A stretch of DNA of 64,000 nt from Tanytarsus gracilentus (lineage: Eukaryota; Arthropoda; Insecta; Diptera; Chironomidae). The position numbers and the translations under genes are program-made. Shown piece after piece: positions 1 through 11,093 of this stretch. The notes beneath the pieces were generated by a model, which had not been told where the DNA came from, did no database searches, and saw nothing but the letters and a program-made list of their open reading frames with translations. Numbering within the stretch: position 1 is the stretch's first letter; each line of letters begins with the position of its first letter. Location of the stretch: positions 4,569,501 to 4,633,500 of the forward strand of contig JAXRKN010000041.1 in assembly GCA_038502055.1 (NCBI GenBank), read 5' to 3'.

Positions 1-178
1 ATCAATGCCAATCGATTCCTGATGCAATTACGAGTTCAACGATACCCATGAAGCCATAGTTCTGAAAAATGGACATTAGTGGCACTCCTGGGCGGCCATG
101 ATGGACATTCCTCAAAAATCATCAATGCCAATCGATTCCTGATGCAATTACGAGTTCAACGATACCCATGAAGCCATA
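1..178. repeat. Partial 120-bp tandem repeat at window edge
   Basis: A 58-bp segment at 1-58 recurs exactly at 121-178, separated by 62 bp of unrelated sequence, so the unit is 120 bp and about 1.5 copies are visible. The array probably continues to the left of the window. No coding potential is apparent. Confidence 0.8.
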
Positions 179-350
179 TAAGTAAAAATTTGTATGAAAA
201 AGGACCTTTTTGCACTCAAGGACGGTCCTTAGAGGGTCATACCTCAAAACTAAATACTTCTTGCACAACTAGAACCAAAACCCGATCTTTAGCCACAAAC
301 CCGAGTCAAATCCGACCAGCCGTTCTTGAGATACGGCGTTCACTAAGATC

Positions 351-403
351 GTAAGAAAGTAAGAAAGTAAGAAAGTAAGAAAGTGAGAAAGTGAGAAAGT
401 AAG
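351..403. repeat. Microsatellite of GTAAGAAA units
   Basis: Six to seven direct copies of an 8-bp unit (GTAAGAAA with GTGAGAAA variants). The open frame crossing it on the minus strand is a by-product of the repeat and is not a gene. Confidence 0.85.
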
Positions 404-584
404 ATGACTTAAATGGCTCTAACTCCTCGTAGGAGCAACCGATTTCAAATCTGTTTTCGCTGGTTTGTAGGGTTTGGCTAGGCCTATCATTTGAGTATAT
501 GTTTTGATATTGCACAATGTAATGTCTTGGCACTAGGGGCCGAAAACTGGTTTTGGAGAAATCCAAAATTAATATATAGCGGAG

Positions 585-1245
585 CTATAATTTTTATAAA
601 AAAACCATCCAAATGCGCTTTTTTCCCCCTGGTTAAGCTAATTAAGTTTTCTTTATCGACTCTCTGACTAAATCCATGCTTCCTCTATTCAAATCAAGTC
701 AAAAATGTAATTTTTTTAAAAAACCATCCAAATGCGCTTATTTCCCCCTGGTGAAGTTAATTAAGTTTTTTTTATCAACTCTCTGACTAAATCCATGCTT
801 CCTCTATTCAAATCACGTCAAATATGTAATTTTTATGAAAAACCATCCGAATGCGCTTATTTCCCCCTGGTGAAGTTAATTAAGTTTTCTTTATCAACTC
901 TCTGACTAAATCCACGCTTCCTCTATTCAAATCAAGTCAAAAATGTAATTTTTATGAAAAACCATCCAAATGCGCTTATTTCCCCCTGGTTAAGTTAATT
1001 AAGTTTTCTTTATCGACTCTCTGACTAAATCCATGCTTCCTCTATTCAAATCAAGTCAAAAATGAAATTTTTATGAAAAACCATCCGAATGCGCTTATTT
1101 CCCCCTGGTTAAGTTAATTAAGTTTTCTCTATCGACTCTCTGACTAAATCCATGCTTCCTCTATTCAAATCAAGTCAAAAATGAAATTTTTATGAAAAAC
1201 CATCCGAATGCGCTTATTTCCCCCTGGTTAAGTTAATTAACTTTT
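585..1245. repeat. 119-bp satellite array, about 5.5 copies
   Basis: The landmark AACCATCC(A/G)AATGCGCTT recurs at about 603, 722, 841, 960, 1079 and 1198, a constant 119-bp period. Units differ by only a few substitutions, which implies recent homogenisation. Each unit also carries TTCCCCCTGGT and CTTCCTCTATTCAAAT. It looks like a minisatellite or a short satellite block. Confidence 0.9.
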
Positions 1246-1891
1246 CTTATCCTCGAAATATCATTGACTCATATAAAAATGCACTCTCAAAAAATTTCTC
1301 ATTTTTTCTCCCTTTAAAATTTCTTACGCTCACCACGTGTTTATCTCACCACGTGTTTCTCTCTCCCATATAAACTTATTTATTTAATTTAACTAACTTT
1401 AATGGGTCTGCGAGAATTTTCTAGTAACACAAAAGTTAAGTCAAGAGTAGCAGAATCAAATAAAAAAAATTCGAAGGCAATCCGTTGATCCGTGTGGCCT
1501 GTAGGCCTGCGACAAAAAACGTCACCCGGATCCGAGATCCCGGATCCGAGAAAGTAACAGCTCTCTTTTAACGATCCTGCCCTACCTGGCCAGTGGATCG
1601 TCCAAGCATGTATCCTTCATAGATCAGAAATTCGATGGACTTGCATGTGGCAAAAGTTCTAAATCGAAATAAGGCTTTTTGAGGGCAGCAGGTGACAAAG
1701 AGAGTTTTCTCTCCAGATCGAAAACAATATATGGCGTAGCCATAATTTTTTAATTTATTAATAAAATATTTTTAAGAAAACTTAAAGAGTTTTTATTTAA
1801 ATCATTCGTAAATGAGTAAAAAGTAAATTAATTTAATTTTTATTAATTTAAAATCAATAAATTATTTTGCCTAAATTAATTTTAAAACTTA
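1246..1891. other. Non-coding, no gene seen
   Basis: No frame here shows a domain or splice-consistent exon. The stretch 1480-1740 is less AT-rich than its surroundings (it contains two CCGGATCCGAGA-like repeats) and may be an old transposon fragment, but I cannot assign it. Confidence 0.5.
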
Positions 1892-2019
1892 CAGAGATGG
1901 GCAATTACAAAAAATTACACGTTTTTTTGGGAAAATCTATTAATTTTATTTGAAAATTTAATTAATTTAATTTAATTTTTTGTAATGTAACTTTTCCCTG
2001 ATTACAATGTCCATCTCTG
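1892..2019. mobile_element. hAT-type MITE, copy 1 (128 bp)
   Basis: The ends are inverted repeats, CAGAGATGGGCAATTACA on the left and its complement ending CCATCTCTG on the right, with AT-rich filler. Two relatives lie at 18332-18476 and 26153-26307. CAGAGATGGGCAA-type termini are typical of hAT elements. No clear 8-bp target duplication is left around this copy, unlike copy 2. Confidence 0.75.
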
Positions 2020-2557
2020 AACAGATGAAATCTTTTATAAAAATAAAATTCAATTAAAACAAAAAATTAATACCTACAAAGAAAAAAATCAACGCTACCA
2101 CTTAGGTTGGTAAGTGCTTAATTTTACATCTGTGTCTTTGTGTGTCTCTCGAGTGAGATCTCGACTCTCTGAGTATTTGTCTTAAAAAATCAATTAAATA
2201 TTTTTTTTGTCCAAATATTATTTTAAATTATAGGGTGACCAAATATTTTTTTAAAAAATCCAGAACATTTCATATAAATTAAAAATAATACAGTAATTAA
2301 TTGCAAAATTAATTTTAAAATTTTATTTACTAAAAGTCCAAAACAGTCCGTAAAATTTCTATCACGTGGTCGGCCTTAGCGATAATTTGTGGCTTCATAT
2401 ACCTCGTTTTACTCGGACTTTATTCAGTTAATATTTTTCTCTTCTGCACGCACAAAATTCTTCATGTTTCTAACTTGATGCACACAAAAGAAAATCTTTT
2501 TCACATTTGAGAGAAATAATTTTTTTTAAATTTAAATTAAAAACTAAAAAATAAAAA
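2020..2557. other. AT-rich non-coding flank
   Basis: AT-rich sequence between the MITE and the retrocopy. I see no exon, RNA gene or repeat of note. Confidence 0.5.
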
Positions 2558-2578
2558 AAATAGTTTCAAAACTTTTTT
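2558..2578. repeat. Left target-site duplication of retrocopy
   Basis: These 21 bases (starting AAATAGTTTC) are repeated exactly at 3541-3561, bracketing the element at 2579-3540. Long perfect duplications are the mark of target-primed reverse transcription. Confidence 0.9.
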
Positions 2579-3540
2579 GGTATTGGTATTTGGTATTGGT
2601 ATTTAACGATGTGATAGCTCTCAGGTATCTTTCGACCCTGGTCAGACGCAAACCAGCGCAGCTTCCGTCCTTACCGTAGTTCTCGCGTCGGATACGCTAC
2701 GACTCAAGAATTGCCACTAGATGAATAAGGAAGATAGCCCTATCCACCCGGCGATCGAATTACCCCACATCGTGTTCTATGTGGAGTAAGCAGGGAGCGG
2801 TGCCAACCGGAAAAACGAAAGGCTGCTTTTAAAGTCCTGCTGTCCCCCGAAATATAATATATAATAAAAGTGGTTCGACGGCATTGTATAAAAGTTTCCG
2901 TCACTACTACCGTCCTCAGCCTTAACTAACCGTTATAAGCTGGACCACTCACGGCACAGAACAGATAAACATTTAACATAAAACGTAAATTTGAAAACAA
3001 AGATTTTAAAAAAATAAATAAATTAATTAATTAAAATAGAAAATAAAAATAAAAATATCCGAACGCAAGATCAAAATAAAGATTTTTAAAATAGGCGAAA
3101 AATTGCTTCATTATCAAATATTAAAATAATAACAATAACAATTAAAAATTAAAATAATTATGAGAATTTAAAAAAAATAAAAAAAATATATATATATATA
3201 ATTATCCCTACCCTGAAATGTCAACCGACATTTCAAAAGAGAAAATGAGTGAAAGAATCAACGTACAAAAAGCATTTAAAATAATGGGTGAAATTTATTG
3301 GGTGAAATAAATTTTAGGTCATCTTTACCGACCCCTCTTTAAAAAAAAAATTCCCAATTTATTTGCACTCATTTTCCCTTTCTTACCTGGTAATTGATGT
3401 AAACTCGATGACGAAACTTGTAAGAAACACACAATTAAACTTTTAAAACACTTTACACACTTAGAAATAAATTAGAACACAGTTAATTAATATAAATATT
3501 TTACACGCGATATCACTTTTGACGAAGGGAACGTCACTCC
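2579..3540 (-). mobile_element. Non-LTR retrotransposon copy (or SINE) with ATACCA-repeat tail
   Basis: Read on the minus strand, the element starts at 3540 with GGAGTGACGTTCCCTTCGTC and ends at 2579 with a short tail of repeated AATACC/AAATACC units. It is 962 bp, flanked by perfect 21-bp target duplications at 2558-2578 and 3541-3561. Two extreme 5'-truncated relatives with the same 3' end lie at 49747-49807 and 56337-56418. No reverse-transcriptase frame is present, so this is either an internally deleted LINE or a non-autonomous passenger. The more GC-rich stretch 2600-2960 is the conserved 3' part. Confidence 0.85.
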
Positions 3541-3764
3541 AAATAGTTTCAAAACTTTTTTAATGAAAAATCCCTTCATTATTTAAAAAACATGAAATAT
3601 TTTAACATTTATCGAATGATTAAATATTTGGATTAGAAACTGAACCACTCCAAGGAGATTCCACAGCAAAACGAGTTTAATTATTTTAATTTTATTCTTC
3701 TCTCTCTTTCACATGAAAATCGCCCGCAGAAGCCTCAAACACAATTTTCGACAACATCATCAAC

Positions 3765-6700
3765 ATGAGCGACGCAGAGATTCAACAACATGCCGACAGT
3801 CGAGGTTCAAATCTTTTATTGCTCGCATCTGAAGCCGGTCACATGGAAGCCGTTCAAAATCTCATCGATCGAGGTGAGGAAGTAAACTGTGAAGTGAATG
3901 GACAGACAGCAGCCAGTCTGGCATTCTTGAATGGACATCATGAGGTCGTTTTAATGTTGCTGAAAAATAATTCAACATTTCCGCACAATTTTATCCTCGA
4001 GTCAGCTTCGGATGAGTTGAAAACATTTCTAGAATTAAGTGCTGACATGCATGCTAAAGTCAGAGAAGTCGATGAAAACGATTTAAATAATTTGGAGCAA
4101 GTTCAAAAATATTTGAAAGCAAATTTCGAGAGAAATTCAACTTTGAGATATTTTTATGACTTGAGAAATTTTTCGCTCCTCAAAACTTCCATTTTAAGCC
4201 GAAAACTTAAATGTTATGAATTTTTACTGAGTGAGAGTATTTTTTTGGCGCCGCATGAAGAAATTGGTGAAATTTTCGAGTCGCTCACGAACAAAGAGAA
4301 AAAAGCTCTCCGTGAGCTCAACCTGAAAATTTCACCAAATTTATTCAATCCCAAAATGATGATTTTCATGCAAAATTGTAAACTCGGACCCGACACGCCC
4401 AAAAACCGTCACGGTGAATTTATGTTAAAGATCCGAAATGCATTCGAGATTTTATTTGAAATTCCTTTAATTGCGATCGTCCTCAAAATTGTCGCCGCAA
4501 CTCGAAACTTTAAAATTGTTTTTGATTTTTCGCGAGATTCCGTAAATTTTCTCGATCCTTCATCCGAGCCATTTACGAATGGACTTTTCTATTTAAATGG
4601 AAGAATTTATGTTGCGGCGAAGGACATGCTCGACCCTCGCACAACCATAAAAACTATCGGTGTCATCGCTCACGAACTTTGTCACTATGCGATGTACATT
4701 CTTTATGATAATTTGGCGAAACCTTATAAGGAAAAAAATTATAAGAAAATTGTCGAGTTTATGGACATTTATATGGAAACCCAACCCAAGAGAGACTTTG
4801 ACGAAATTGTCGAATCGGTTTTTAATTACTACGAAATAGAAATGCATCACGCGGAATTAATTGTGAGAGTTCCACAAATGCTCGCAATTTATCACCAAGA
4901 AGAAGAAATTTTGGACTCGAAACGTGAAAATTTCAAGTCACTTTTTGACTTTTATGAACAAACTTGCGTTTCCGATATGAAAACTGAACTTCCGAAAATT
5001 GAAGAAAAATTTGATCCGATTAAGAAAGCTGAAAGAAAATTGAGAAAGCAAAGAAAAATTAATATTTTTTTTATTTTTTTGATCATACTCGGGGTGAGTT
5101 TTGGAATTTGGGGCGTTTTAATTTTTCGTGCGTCAACAAGATCATGGCCGGATCTTTCATTGAACGATCAATTAAAAGTTAAACAATCGGTTTTGAATTT
5201 TCACGGTGTTGAAGTGAAATTTGAGCAACTTTTTGCGAATGACTCGAATATTTACGAAGATTTAACACCGAAACACATCAATCAGGCATTGCAGGGCGAA
5301 ACTTCTGATTTATCGGCGACCATAAATTCTCATTACGAAAATGAAATATTTTTAGTTTGGTCCAACATGAGCCAAAGTTTGAGGACAAAATTTTTAAAGT
5401 CCAAAGTTGACTTTCAGGGTCAAAATGTTTCACTCGATAAAGTTTTAAACGACACTTCGGCCTTGAGTCTTTTAACGTCGCATGAGGTTAAAAATATTTT
5501 TACGTCAAAAAAGTTTAAAATTTCATCGAAAGTCGAAAGCAAAGTGAAATTTTTCCTGGAAAGATTTTTTATTGACGAAAAAATTTCAACAAGCGGAGAA
5601 ATTTATGTCGACGGAAAAGTTAACGTGAGAAATAAAAATGTGAGGTCGTTTGAAGAAATAAGTGTTGTCGAGTTTCAAAAAGATAAAGTCTTCATACTTT
5701 CGAGCATCGCGGGTGAAGGAAAGTCGACCACATTTAAATATTTCGCGTTAAAATTGAAGGAAAAATTTCCAACTAAATGGATTCAATTTGTGGACTTGAA
5801 ATTGTACTCAGATGTTTATAAAAATCACGAAAATCTCAATTTCAGCGACATCCAAGAGGTTCGAAATTTTTTGAGTGAAGAAATAATAAATTCGACACTT
5901 TTTGATGGTGAAATCTTCAAGCAAGTTTTTAACCGCGGTGGCGTAATTTTTCTTTTCGATGGTGTCGATGAAATTTTGCCGCTTTACAAAAGTTTTATGT
6001 TGAATTTAACGAAAAGTTTAAAGGATTTAACGGACAATTTCCAATTTCTATCAACGAGACCTCTTCACTCGGAAGATTTACAGCAACAATTGGGAATTAA
6101 AGCTCACAAAATGATTCCACTTGGTGAAAGGGAAATTTCAGAATTTATCGTGAAATTTATTGGCACAAAAAATACAAAAGTCGATGCTGAAAAGTTTTGG
6201 GAGTTTTTTCAACAAAATGCGACAAAAATTGATGAAAATATTTTAAGAAATATTAGCAAAGTTGAAAATCTTTTGGAAAACTTAAAATCATCTCAAAGTG
6301 ACGCAATCACGAATCCACTTTTGATCGAAATTATTGCTGAAGCTGCTGAAGGAAATGAAAGTGAAAGTTCATCAACGAATCTTTACCAACTTTACAAACT
6401 TTTCGTTAAAAAAAAGTTTAAAATCATCCGCGAAAAAGGTGAAGTTATTAATGATGAAGTTGATGAAATTAAGTGGAGTAGGTCAGTGGATGTCAATCAA
6501 GTCCATCAAGCTTATGCGCTTCAGTTGATTTTTAGAGACTATAAAAATTTAAACATTTCGAGTTTAAAAATCATGGAATCGATTGAAAAAGTTACGAAAG
6601 AAGAAATTTCACGTTTTGGAATTTTGCAAGTTTTCTCACAAAATGATTTTACTTTTTCGCATCGGACTTTTGCTGAATTTTTGATCGCACAATTTCTTAT

Positions 6701-9700
6701 CGATAATTTTGGTAAAAATCAAAAAGTTGAGGATGAAAATATCGTTGAACTTTTTTATGACGTCATGATGGAAAGAAATTTTGAATTTATCAGAAAATTT
6801 TTGCTCGATTTTTTTCAAACCAATCAAAAGTTGACGGGATTTCTTGAAGTTTTACGGGATTTTTATGGCAAAATTGAAAGTTTAAAGAAAGTTACGGAAA
6901 ATAAAAAGATTCTCGAATTTTTCGCTGAAAAAGGATTTTCTTTTCACTTTTTGGAGTTTTACAAAATTGCGAAAATTAATTTGGCTAAAAATTCTTATAA
7001 TTGGACAAACGAAGATCTTGAAGTGTTTTCACTCAATTTGGACAAATTTAATCAAATTTTGGGTGAAAAGATTTTGAAATTTTTTCTCAGTGACGTCAGC
7101 ACAAAAACTCTTTTGCATGATTTCGTTGATTTTGCTTCGGCTCAAAACTTTGAAGAATTTTTATTAAAACTCAACGAAACTTTAAGCAGAGACGAAATTT
7201 TTGGCTTATTTGTGAAAAAAGAAACTGACTTTGATGAAACAATTTTGATGAGTGCCGCAAGAAAAGAAAATCAAAATATTTTAAATCTCTTGATTAATTT
7301 TGCGAGTGAGACTTTTACCAAAAACCAAGTCGAAAGACTTTTGAACATCAAAAACTCAAAATTGCATTCAATTTTTTACGTTTCCCTCTTGACTAATGAT
7401 TCTGCTTCGTTTGTGGCTGTCAAACACTTTTATGAGGAAATTTATTCGGAAAATATTCAAAAAGTTATTACAGAAAATTTTGACGAAGGACTTCACGAAG
7501 TCGCAGAACTATCGAGTTTAGAAACAATCCACGAACTCGCAAAATTGTGTGAAAAATATTTCGCGAATAATTTAAAAGATTTGCGAGAAATTTTATTGAT
7601 TCGGAATGAAAAAGGTGAAACAATTTTTAAAAGATTAAATGATGATGAAAATTCAAAATTGAAGCGCGAAATTTTTATGAATTTGCTCAAATTCTCTTTA
7701 CAAAATGAAAACGAAGAAATAAATCAAAAAATTATCGAGAATCTGAATAATAAATCGGAATTTTACATTGATTTGGAAAGTTTAGAAATAAAATTTGTTA
7801 TTGCTGAAGATTTTTTTGCTTTAATTGATTTGAGTAAAAAAATTCAATCTAAAGTTGATGAAAAAGTGTTTAAAAAATTTTTAATGAAAAAAACTCGAGA
7901 TGTTTTGAATTTATTTTCCGACCAAGTTCAAATTGATTTGTTTTATGAACTTTTGAAAAACAAATTAAATAAAATCGAAATCACGCAAGTTTTATTAGAA
8001 AGTGATGAAAACGGCAGAATATCGCTAATGACCGCAGCATCAAAGTTTGACTACGAAAGTATAAAAAAACTTTGGAACTTTATTGAAAATAATTTGAACG
8101 TTGATCAGCAGAAAAATCTTTTGAAAGCCGAAGATAAATTTTTTTGGACTTGTCTTCAACATTCAGCAAGGAATAAAGATAAAATGGTTTTTCTTTTTGT
8201 CAAATTACTTTACGAAAAATTATTTAATTTCCTTGAACTTCAAGAAATTTTAATGAATTTTGACCAAAGCAAATTATTTTTTGTGCACGATGTAATCAAA
8301 GACGCAAGCACTGAAACTGCAATTGAAGTTTCAAAATTTATTCAAAAGATATTTGATAAAGAAACTTTACGGAATTTATTAAGTCATCGAGACTCTGACG
8401 GAGAATCGATTTTTAGTAAATTAAAAGGCAAAACTTTCAAAACGAATCGAAACATTTTCATTCAAATTTTAAGCGAAACTTTTGAAGAAAATCAAGAAAA
8501 ATTCAAATTAAACTTGAAATTGCTTGAATTTAAATCGAAATTTTCCAGAATTTTTTATCCAGGTGAAAATTTAAATGAAAAAAACTTTCAAAAATTTCGA
8601 GATGAAAATTGGATTTTTACAAATTTTTATTTTTTGGTTGAAAATTTAGAAAAAATTAAAAATTCTTTTGGAAAATTAATTTTGAATAAAATTTTGACGA
8701 GCAAAAATTTAAAAGGTAAAAATCTTCTCAACGACATTTTAAGCTACGAAGAAAATGAAAATTTTGTTGAACCGTTTTTGAAAATTTTGCATGAAAATTT
8801 AGATTTCAATGAAACTTTATCGATGTTGACGAATCAAAATTTTGTTGGTCAAACTCCGCTGATGATCGCTGCTTCAAAGATAAAAGACAAAGAATTAAAA
8901 TTGATTTTTAATTTCACTGAAGGAAATTTAAATGCGTTTGAACTTAAAAAAATTTTGCTTAAAGAAGACGAAAATTCAAAAATTATTCTTCAACCTTCTT
9001 TAGAAAATGAAAATTTAAAAACTTTTTCATTTATTAAAGAAATTTATGAAAAATATTTTTCACTCGCAGAAATTCAGCAAATTATCTTGAAAATCAATAA
9101 AAATTTACTTCCGGAAGACTTGAAATATTTTTACAGCACGGACATCGAAAAAGCCAAAGAATTTTATTTTTTTATTGCAAACGCATTCAAGGATGAAAAA
9201 ATAAAATTAAGAAAATTATTGAGTCATCGAAAAGTTGGTGGAAAAACAATTTTTAGTGTTTTGAAACAAAATGAAAGTCTTAAAAATTACACGAAAACTT
9301 TTTCTGAACTACTTAAAAAAACTTTTGATGAAAGTCAAGAAGAAGAATTTCAAACTTTTTACGAAGTTCTTTCAAGTTCTTCAGTTTTTGCAAAAATTCT
9401 CGAAGATGAAAAAAAAATAAAATTTGAAGACATTCAAAAAATTCGAAAAGAAGACTGGACTTTTACAAATTTTTATCTTTTAAATGAAAATCTGCAAAAA
9501 GTTAAAAATGATTTGGGCGAAAAAGATTTTAAAAGTTTTTTGATGAGTAAAAATTATAAAGGTGAAACTTTTTTGCATGATTTATTTTATTTCGTCGAAA
9601 ATGAAAATTTGATGATTAAAGTTTTAAAAATATTTCAAGAGAATTTAAACAAAACTGAACTGCGCGAACTTTTAAGGATCAAAGACAACTATAAAAAAAG

Positions 9701-11093
9701 CACAGCTTTAATGATTGCGTTCAAGAATAGAAATGAGAAAGATTTAAAATCAATTTTTGCTCTTTACGAAAAACTTTTTGATGAAGAAGAAATTAAAAAA
9801 CTTTTGTCCGATGAAAATTGGCATTTTAACACAGTTTTGCGATATTCAACATGGAACAAAAATCCAAAATCGTTTTTATTCGCAAAAGAAATTTATGAGA
9901 AAAATTTCAACAATTCAGAAATTCAAGAAATTCTCGTTAAAACTCATCCATATGTTTTTCCATTTACGTATAACATAATAACAGATTCAAGTCTCGAAAC
10001 CGCTCAAGAAGTTAAAAACTTTCTTCAAAACATTTTCATGATTAAAAAATTAAAACTTAGAAAATGGTTGAGTCATCGAAGTGTAGATGGATACACAATT
10101 TATTCTCGGTTTAAAGACAAAACTGAATATGAAGAAAAATTTAAAGTTTTTGTTGAACTTTTACGCTGGACTTTTGATGAAAATCAAGAAGAAGAATTTC
10201 AAACTTTTTATGAATTTCTTTCAAGTTCTTCAGTTTTTGCAAAAATTCTCGAAGATGAAAAAAAAATAAAATTTGAAGACATTCAAAAATTTCAAGAATT
10301 TCGAAGTGGACGCTGGACTTTTACAAATTTTTATCTTTTGAACGAAAATCTGCAAAAAGTTAAAAATGATTTGGGCGAAAAAGATTTTAAAAGTTTTTTG
10401 ATGAGTAAAGATCAAGTCGGTCAAACTTTTTTGCATCATTTATTTTATTACGTCGAAAATGAAAATTTGATTGTTAAAGTTTTAAAAATATTTCAAGAGA
10501 ATGTAAACAAAACTGAACTGCGTGAACTTTTAAGGATCAAAAACAACGATGAAGAAGTCACAGCTTTAATGATTGCATTTTGGAAAAGAAATGAAAAAGA
10601 TTTAAAATCAATTTTTGCTTTTTACGAAAAAGTTTTTGATGAAGAAGAAATTAAAAAACTTTTTTCAGATGAAAATTTGTATTTTTACACAGTTTTGCAA
10701 TATTCAACATTGAACAAAAATCTAAAATCGTTTTTATTCGCAAAAGAAATTTATCAAAAAAATTTCAACAGTTTAGAAATTCAAGAAATTCTCGCTAAAA
10801 TTCATCCAGATTTTCTTCCAATTACGCAAAACATAATAAGATATTCAAGTCTCGAAACCGCTCAAGAAGTTAAAAACTTTTTTCAAAAAATTTTCAAAAT
10901 TGAAAAATTAAAACTTAGAAAATTGTTGAGTCATCGAGATAAAGATGGACACACAATTTATTCTTCGTATAAAGACAAAACTGAATATGAAGAAAAATTT
11001 AAAGTTTTTGTTGAACTTTTGCGCTGGACTTTTGATGAAAATCAAGAAGAAGAATTTCAAACTTATTTTGAGAATCTTAAAATTAAAATTTGA
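3765..11093 (+). CDS. Giant ankyrin / zincin-like / NACHT NTPase / repeat protein (NLR-like)
   Basis: Single-exon frame of 2442 aa from ATG at 3765. Domains in order: an ankyrin pair (about residues 13-75); a zincin-like domain (about 225-400) with HELCH at 303-307 and a downstream Glu at 350 that is conserved in the paralogue; a hydrophobic membrane segment (about 432-455); a linker; a NACHT/STAND NTPase with P-loop AGEGKST (649-655), Walker B LFDGVDE (Asp732, Asp735, Glu736) and sensor STR (763-765); then a helical, degenerate ankyrin-like tail to the C-terminus. The tail contains tandem modules of 280-286 aa. The first P-loop Gly of the usual pattern is Ser. No introns in 7.3 kb, unlike all conserved genes nearby. 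I infer an ATP-driven oligomerising sensor; the ligand and any protease activity are unknown. It is a diverged paralogue of 28277-34309. Confidence 0.88.
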   Translation: MSDAEIQQHADSRGSNLLLLASEAGHMEAVQNLIDRGEEVNCEVNGQTAASLAFLNGHHEVVLMLLKNNSTFPHNFILESASDELKTFLELSADMHAKVREVDENDLNNLEQVQKYLKANFERNSTLRYFYDLRNFSLLKTSILSRKLKCYEFLLSESIFLAPHEEIGEIFESLTNKEKKALRELNLKISPNLFNPKMMIFMQNCKLGPDTPKNRHGEFMLKIRNAFEILFEIPLIAIVLKIVAATRNFKIVFDFSRDSVNFLDPSSEPFTNGLFYLNGRIYVAAKDMLDPRTTIKTIGVIAHELCHYAMYILYDNLAKPYKEKNYKKIVEFMDIYMETQPKRDFDEIVESVFNYYEIEMHHAELIVRVPQMLAIYHQEEEILDSKRENFKSLFDFYEQTCVSDMKTELPKIEEKFDPIKKAERKLRKQRKINIFFIFLIILGVSFGIWGVLIFRASTRSWPDLSLNDQLKVKQSVLNFHGVEVKFEQLFANDSNIYEDLTPKHINQALQGETSDLSATINSHYENEIFLVWSNMSQSLRTKFLKSKVDFQGQNVSLDKVLNDTSALSLLTSHEVKNIFTSKKFKISSKVESKVKFFLERFFIDEKISTSGEIYVDGKVNVRNKNVRSFEEISVVEFQKDKVFILSSIAGEGKSTTFKYFALKLKEKFPTKWIQFVDLKLYSDVYKNHENLNFSDIQEVRNFLSEEIINSTLFDGEIFKQVFNRGGVIFLFDGVDEILPLYKSFMLNLTKSLKDLTDNFQFLSTRPLHSEDLQQQLGIKAHKMIPLGEREISEFIVKFIGTKNTKVDAEKFWEFFQQNATKIDENILRNISKVENLLENLKSSQSDAITNPLLIEIIAEAAEGNESESSSTNLYQLYKLFVKKKFKIIREKGEVINDEVDEIKWSRSVDVNQVHQAYALQLIFRDYKNLNISSLKIMESIEKVTKEEISRFGILQVFSQNDFTFSHRTFAEFLIAQFLIDNFGKNQKVEDENIVELFYDVMMERNFEFIRKFLLDFFQTNQKLTGFLEVLRDFYGKIESLKKVTENKKILEFFAEKGFSFHFLEFYKIAKINLAKNSYNWTNEDLEVFSLNLDKFNQILGEKILKFFLSDVSTKTLLHDFVDFASAQNFEEFLLKLNETLSRDEIFGLFVKKETDFDETILMSAARKENQNILNLLINFASETFTKNQVERLLNIKNSKLHSIFYVSLLTNDSASFVAVKHFYEEIYSENIQKVITENFDEGLHEVAELSSLETIHELAKLCEKYFANNLKDLREILLIRNEKGETIFKRLNDDENSKLKREIFMNLLKFSLQNENEEINQKIIENLNNKSEFYIDLESLEIKFVIAEDFFALIDLSKKIQSKVDEKVFKKFLMKKTRDVLNLFSDQVQIDLFYELLKNKLNKIEITQVLLESDENGRISLMTAASKFDYESIKKLWNFIENNLNVDQQKNLLKAEDKFFWTCLQHSARNKDKMVFLFVKLLYEKLFNFLELQEILMNFDQSKLFFVHDVIKDASTETAIEVSKFIQKIFDKETLRNLLSHRDSDGESIFSKLKGKTFKTNRNIFIQILSETFEENQEKFKLNLKLLEFKSKFSRIFYPGENLNEKNFQKFRDENWIFTNFYFLVENLEKIKNSFGKLILNKILTSKNLKGKNLLNDILSYEENENFVEPFLKILHENLDFNETLSMLTNQNFVGQTPLMIAASKIKDKELKLIFNFTEGNLNAFELKKILLKEDENSKIILQPSLENENLKTFSFIKEIYEKYFSLAEIQQIILKINKNLLPEDLKYFYSTDIEKAKEFYFFIANAFKDEKIKLRKLLSHRKVGGKTIFSVLKQNESLKNYTKTFSELLKKTFDESQEEEFQTFYEVLSSSSVFAKILEDEKKIKFEDIQKIRKEDWTFTNFYLLNENLQKVKNDLGEKDFKSFLMSKNYKGETFLHDLFYFVENENLMIKVLKIFQENLNKTELRELLRIKDNYKKSTALMIAFKNRNEKDLKSIFALYEKLFDEEEIKKLLSDENWHFNTVLRYSTWNKNPKSFLFAKEIYEKNFNNSEIQEILVKTHPYVFPFTYNIITDSSLETAQEVKNFLQNIFMIKKLKLRKWLSHRSVDGYTIYSRFKDKTEYEEKFKVFVELLRWTFDENQEEEFQTFYEFLSSSSVFAKILEDEKKIKFEDIQKFQEFRSGRWTFTNFYLLNENLQKVKNDLGEKDFKSFLMSKDQVGQTFLHHLFYYVENENLIVKVLKIFQENVNKTELRELLRIKNNDEEVTALMIAFWKRNEKDLKSIFAFYEKVFDEEEIKKLFSDENLYFYTVLQYSTLNKNLKSFLFAKEIYQKNFNSLEIQEILAKIHPDFLPITQNIIRYSSLETAQEVKNFFQKIFKIEKLKLRKLLSHRDKDGHTIYSSYKDKTEYEEKFKVFVELLRWTFDENQEEEFQTYFENLKIKI
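8382..11080 (+). repeat. In-gene tandem modules of about 283 codons
   Basis: The landmark AGTCATCGA (protein LSHR) falls at 8382, 9222, 10071 and 10929, spacings of 840, 849 and 858 bp (280, 283, 286 codons, all in frame). The last two and a third copies are nearly identical at the DNA level, for example across 9341-9440 and 10190-10285. A more diverged copy with LIRNEKGETIF lies near 7596. This points to recent unequal exchange within the coding region. Confidence 0.85.
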
